Below are positions 61,220 to 64,000 of a stretch of 64,000 bases of DNA, piece after piece. The notes beneath the pieces were generated by a model that saw only the letters and a list, made by a program, of their open reading frames with translations, searched no databases and had not been told where the DNA came from. Positions within the stretch are counted from its first letter, which is position 1. Each line of letters begins with the position of its first letter. The translations under genes and the position numbers were made by a program. The stretch is from the NCBI RefSeq assembly GCF_026991495.1, contig NZ_JALXBJ010000025.1, positions 1-64,000 on the forward strand, written 5' to 3'. This DNA comes from Thermococcus sp. GTDB lineage: Archaea; Methanobacteriota_B; Thermococci; Thermococcales; Thermococcaceae.

Positions 61220-62086
61220 CTACAGGTATTTTATCATCGCGTCAACGACGGCGACCGCACGGTACGTGTTCTGGAAGTTCGAGATGCCAAGCTCAAGGGA
61301 ACGCCTGAAGCCTCCGTTCGGGTTCTGAAGCTGCCTTATGAAATGGATATGCCTCCTCGGGCAGTCCGGCAGCTGTCCTGAGAGTTCCAGTCCCCTCGCG
61401 CCATAGAATGTCGGCTCAAGGTAGGGTGGGAGACTGTAGGGAACCTCTGTAAAACCGCCCCAGTCACCGCAGAGCTCAACCCTCTTGAAGTGATCCGTTC
61501 TCGGGGGCCTGTACCCGAGGGCTCTGAGGCTGTAGAGGGCTTGATATGTCATCGTGGTCGTGGGGTCCCTCACCCCGTAGGCCGCTCCCTTCCGGTAGGC
61601 CATTACAAACTCCCTTATTCTCTCCCTCTCCTCGGTGTCAAAGCTCTCACCTATCGAACTGAAGGCCTTCACAACCCAGTAGGTGGCCTCTAAGGGGGTC
61701 GCCGTCCCGAACTCCTCGCTGCCGCCGAGGCCGACCGCAAACTTGCCCTCAAGGGGGTTGTACTTGGTGAAGACTATCTCCACGTGCTCCCTGGCGAGGT
61801 CGGGGGCACCGAGGATTGCCAGCCCCTCCAAAGCCATTGCTATTGCCACAACGGCGGTCTGGGGCTGGATGGCCTTCTCAAGGAACTCAACGGTTCTCTC
61901 CTTTTCAGGTATTTCTATGTTGAGGAGGTCGTAGGTTTTAACGGCGTAGTAAGTGTCGTTAACGTTTGTGTCGTCCAGCACGCTTACGAAGCAGTACCCC
62001 CCGTCCTCATGCCTCCTCTCGCCGATGTACTCAAGAACCCCTCCAATGGATATGAACCTGCCTATCTCCTCGAGCTTCGAGCCCAT
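61220..62086 (-). CDS. Prenyltransferase/squalene-oxidase-repeat protein
   Basis: A 288-residue protein of the alpha/alpha-toroid (prenyltransferase beta, squalene-hopene cyclase repeat) type. Repeats include EDGGYCFVS, GGFTEVPYSLPPYLEPTFY and LQNPNGGFRRSLELGISNFQNTYRAV. It lacks a DxDD cyclase motif; an Asp-Cys-His zinc triad as in protein prenyltransferases is not obvious. It heads the six-gene operon ending with crcB-DUF190. A lipid- or peptide-modifying role is a guess. Confidence 0.83.
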   Translation of the reverse strand: MGSKLEEIGRFISIGGVLEYIGERRHEDGGYCFVSVLDDTNVNDTYYAVKTYDLLNIEIPEKERTVEFLEKAIQPQTAVVAIAMALEGLAILGAPDLAREHVEIVFTKYNPLEGKFAVGLGGSEEFGTATPLEATYWVVKAFSSIGESFDTEERERIREFVMAYRKGAAYGVRDPTTTMTYQALYSLRALGYRPPRTDHFKRVELCGDWGGFTEVPYSLPPYLEPTFYGARGLELSGQLPDCPRRHIHFIRQLQNPNGGFRRSLELGISNFQNTYRAVAVVDAMIKYL

Positions 62087-62251
62087 TCTACCGCCTCCCG
62101 CAGTAGAACAGGCGTCATCAGCCCGGAGGGCGCTTCGGGGTTTCTCCCCGGGTGGACGCCATCACCCATTGTAACTCGAGGGGAGAGTATTTTTAAGGAT
62201 TGCGCCGGGAACCGTTAAAAAGGTGGGGCCTGAAACCCCTGTGGTGGTGGA

Positions 62252-62983
62252 ATGGCAACCTTCCTTCCCTTCGGAGAGAGACCAAACAGGGAGGGCGTTG
62301 AGTACGTTAAAAGGCTCCTTGAGCGGGAGGGCCTGGTAGATGAGGCTAAGGTTATAAGCGCCGGAAACCTCAGGGCCCTGAGGGAAAAGCTGGTGGGTGA
62401 CTGCTGTTACGTCGTTGGTGAGCACTTGGCAACCTACGCTATCTTAGACCTCCTCCGTCCGTCCTCGGTTATAAGCGTTGACGCCCACACAGACCTTATG
62501 CACGACTACCTCGACCACGGCTCCTGGCTCGCCTACGCCCTGGAGAACAACCCCAACCTAAGGGCCGCCGTTTTCGGGCCCGTCCTTATGATACCAACAA
62601 CCCCGAGGACGCAGCTCTGGACGAGGCGGGTCAGGATCTTCCCGGCTCTCCAGAGGACGCGGAGAACTGGAAGGGGATGGAAGGCGTACACGAGCATCAG
62701 ACCCTCACCGGCGCGGGCCATCTCAAAGGCCAAGGAGTACCTCGGGGAGGAGGTGTACCTCACCGTTGACATGGACGTTCTCAGACCTGAGTACGGGATA
62801 GCGCGCTTCCAGCACGGTGAGCTCGACCTCGACGAGCTCCTCGACCTCTTAGGCGGGATCCTTGAGAACTTCAGGGTAAGGGCCTTTGACATCGCAGAGA
62901 TCTCAGCGAGAATAAAGCGCTCTAAAAAGGGAAAGAGAGCTGTTGTTGAGGTTTTCAGTCTGCTCAGGGAGGGAGTGGAATGA
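62252..62983 (+). CDS. Arginase/agmatinase-fold protein with local double frameshift
   Basis: A 243-residue ureohydrolase-like protein. Metal motifs SVDAHTDL (DAHxD) and TVDMDVLRPEY (DMDxxxP) are present. The short length (usual arginase fold about 280) and loss of some ligands make enzymatic activity unsure. Residues about 133-142 (ALQRTRRTGRG) look out of frame: shifting one base at 62650 and back near 62677 gives PEDAENWKG, which fits the context better. GGTGGTGGA precedes the ATG at 62252. It overlaps the zinc-ribbon gene by 4 nt. Confidence 0.8.
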   Translation: MATFLPFGERPNREGVEYVKRLLEREGLVDEAKVISAGNLRALREKLVGDCCYVVGEHLATYAILDLLRPSSVISVDAHTDLMHDYLDHGSWLAYALENNPNLRAAVFGPVLMIPTTPRTQLWTRRVRIFPALQRTRRTGRGWKAYTSIRPSPARAISKAKEYLGEEVYLTVDMDVLRPEYGIARFQHGELDLDELLDLLGGILENFRVRAFDIAEISARIKRSKKGKRAVVEVFSLLREGVE

Positions 62984-63300
62984 AAGGCCCTACAGAGGAG
63001 GAGATAAGGAACGTCATAATACCGCTGATGCTCTCGGGGGCTAAGATGCTCGACAGGCACTGCCCCAAATGCGGCTCCCCTCTCTTTGAGAAGGACGGGA
63101 GGGTCTTCTGCCCGGTTTGCGAGTACAGGGAAAAGAAGGGGAAGAACCGGGGGGAAGTTGATGCTATCCTCTTTGAAAAGCTTAACGAGCTCGCCGCCGG
63201 GCTCCCGGATGATGTGGGAGAACTGGAGAAACACTTAAGGGTCATGGGTATGATAATAGAATTGATAGAGAAGTACCGGAAACTGGAGGGAGCTAAATGA
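62980..63300 (+). CDS. Autoantigen p27 (PF06677) zinc-ribbon protein
   Basis: A 106-residue protein of the Sjogren's/scleroderma autoantigen 1 family. It begins IRNVIIPLMLSGAKMLDRHCPKCGSPLF and has the zinc ribbon CPKCG...CPVCEYRE, then a helical C-terminus. The function is unknown in archaea. It overlaps both neighbours by 4 nt (ATGA), so three genes form an operon. Confidence 0.9.
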   Translation: MKGPTEEEIRNVIIPLMLSGAKMLDRHCPKCGSPLFEKDGRVFCPVCEYREKKGKNRGEVDAILFEKLNELAAGLPDDVGELEKHLRVMGMIIELIEKYRKLEGAK

Positions 63301-63509
63301 AGAGCCTGAAAGTCCTGAAGGCCATTGAAGAGGGCCCCAAGACTGTTGAAGAGATAGCTAAGGAAACGGGACTCGGGGCGGGTGAGGTCAAGAGATACCT
63401 CCTCCGCTTCCTTGAGCAGGGGAAAGTGGAGAGCTACCAGGAGGGGGAGAAGATCCTCTGGAAGATCAGGGAAAAGAGCGAGCTCGAAGAGGAGTTCAAA
63501 TACGTTTGA
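63297..63509 (+). CDS. Small winged-helix-like protein
   Basis: A 70-residue HTH protein: VLKAIEEGPKTVEEIAKETGLGAGEVKRYLLRFLEQGKVESY is a compact winged-helix unit. It may be a DNA-binding partner of the upstream zinc-ribbon protein or a minimal regulator of the operon. It is followed by a T-rich stretch, and faces the convergent TrmB-like gene 35 nt away. Confidence 0.8.
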   Translation: MKSLKVLKAIEEGPKTVEEIAKETGLGAGEVKRYLLRFLEQGKVESYQEGEKILWKIREKSELEEEFKYV

Positions 63510-63523
63510 TTTTTCTTTTTCCT
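63509..63523 (+). terminator. T-rich convergent terminator
   Basis: ATTTTTCTTTTTCCT after the HTH gene, followed by an A-rich stretch (AAAAAAGAAGGGAAA) that reads as oligo-T-like on the minus strand. The short convergent spacer probably ends both transcripts. Confidence 0.45.
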
Positions 63524-63544
63524 TAAAAAAGAAGGGAAAGGGGA

Positions 63545-64000
63545 TCAGAGGGGCTTTGCCTTCTCCCAGTACTCGTTGAACTTTGCCTCGAAGAGGTTCC
63601 TTACCCTGAAGTCCCTGATCCAGATCTGGGTCTCGTAGTTGAAGTACCTGGCGGCCATGTCCTCGAGGGCGAAAAAGACTTCGTCGTCGCAGATGAGCAT
63701 CGGGAGCTCAAACTTGTCGAGGACCCTGACCTCGATCTTGCCCTCCTTCGCGTAGTCGAGGAGCCTTGACGCCTTGAGCCTCGGGAGTATGTTCTCGGCC
63801 ACTATGATCTTCACCTCTATGCCCCTGTTCACGGCCTCTAAGAGATCCTTCTCAAGGTTCACCGCTATGTAGCCGTCGTCGGCGAGGAGGACTTTCTCCT
63901 TGACGGTTTCGAACATCTCCTTGGTCTTCAGGGTTGCGTTCCTGATTCCGCGGACGACCCAGACCCTCTCAACACCATACTTGGGCATCTCCGTCTCTAT
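63545..64000 (-). CDS. TrmB-family regulator, C-terminal part (TrmBL2-like), cut by window end
   Basis: At least 151 residues are in frame, and the frame stays open through the window end, so the N-terminal DNA-binding part lies beyond 64000; the internal Met at 63988 is not the start. The visible part is the TrmB phospholipase-D-like effector domain: VKEKVLLADDGYIAVNLEKDLLEAVNRGIEVKIIVAENI and FALEDMAARYFNYETQIWIRD. The lack of the longer sugar-binding tail suggests the short, abundant chromatin regulator TrmBL2 rather than TrmBL1. That choice is from memory. Confidence 0.65.
   Translation of the reverse strand: METEMPKYGVERVWVVRGIRNATLKTKEMFETVKEKVLLADDGYIAVNLEKDLLEAVNRGIEVKIIVAENILPRLKASRLLDYAKEGKIEVRVLDKFELPMLICDDEVFFALEDMAARYFNYETQIWIRDFRVRNLFEAKFNEYWEKAKPL

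Overview
This window is chromosomal DNA from a Thermococcus-type archaeon (order Thermococcales, hyperthermophilic Euryarchaeota). The evidence is the gene set itself: an ADP-dependent glucokinase, a tetrahedral TET aminopeptidase, archaeal Rpo12, aIF2-alpha, Nop10, L37Ae, S17e and L37e, aNMD3, the herA-mre11-rad50-nurA operon, the mannosylglycerate operon, a TrmB-type regulator, and sites resembling the Thermococcales glycolytic motif TATCAC-N5-GTGATA. Genes are dense, spacers are short, and many starts follow either a GGTGAT/GAGGTG ribosome-binding site or a TATA box about 25 nt upstream (leaderless). I cannot name the species.

Layout. 1-9.3 kb: an RNA methyltransferase, helical-repeat and YjbQ proteins, an XPD-like helicase, a TET aminopeptidase, an ATPase relic, SfsA, then Rpo12 and L37Ae. 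9.4-14.6 kb: a ThiS/MoaD-like protein, the aIF2-alpha/Nop10/PAC2 operon, and a nickel/cobalt ECF transporter (M, N, T, A subunits). 14.6-18 kb: a secreted-protein plus ABC-2 exporter operon (locus 1). 18-24.6 kb: mannosylglycerate biosynthesis, then glkA. 24.6-28.7 kb: aNMD3, DUF424, an ArsR-type regulator, S17e and asparaginyl-tRNA synthetase. 28.9-29.95 kb: tRNA-Arg(TCT), an inverted-repeat-rich gene desert, and 5S rRNA with tRNA-Asp(GTC). 30-35.8 kb: a coiled-coil protein, a cyclase-family hydrolase, a DHPS-like protein, and an exported transglutaminase-like cluster. 35.9-42.9 kb: HerA-Mre11-Rad50-NurA DNA-end resection operon. 42.9-49.9 kb: DUF72, L37e, LSm, a secreted pullulan-hydrolase-type GH13 lipoprotein, GlyRS, an MntA/HepT toxin-antitoxin pair, DUF402 and DUF167. 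50-53.5 kb: a second secreted-protein plus ABC-2 exporter locus (locus 2). 53.5-64 kb: GAPDH, a CinA-like protein, an aIF2B-like protein, CoaBC, DUF835, a six-gene operon ending in the fluoride channel CrcB with DUF190, an arginase-fold protein with a local double frameshift, zinc-ribbon and HTH proteins, and the C-terminus of a TrmB-like regulator.

How the parts work together. Extracellular alpha-glucan hydrolysis (GH13 lipoprotein), glucose phosphorylation (glkA) and the gluconeogenic GAPDH each carry a site resembling the glycolytic motif. It lies downstream of the TATA box in the two catabolic genes and upstream of it in gap, as expected for one repressor/activator.

The most interesting candidate system is a pair of unlinked loci, 17.9-14.6 kb and 50.1-53.5 kb. 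Both encode a secreted aromatic-rich protein, a membrane-anchored ectodomain protein, an ABC ATPase, an ABC-2 permease and a small two-TM protein with an exposed cysteine-containing domain. Locus 2 is preceded by two related palindromes. The architecture suggests export of, or self-protection from, a secreted (possibly antagonistic) protein. That function is inference only.
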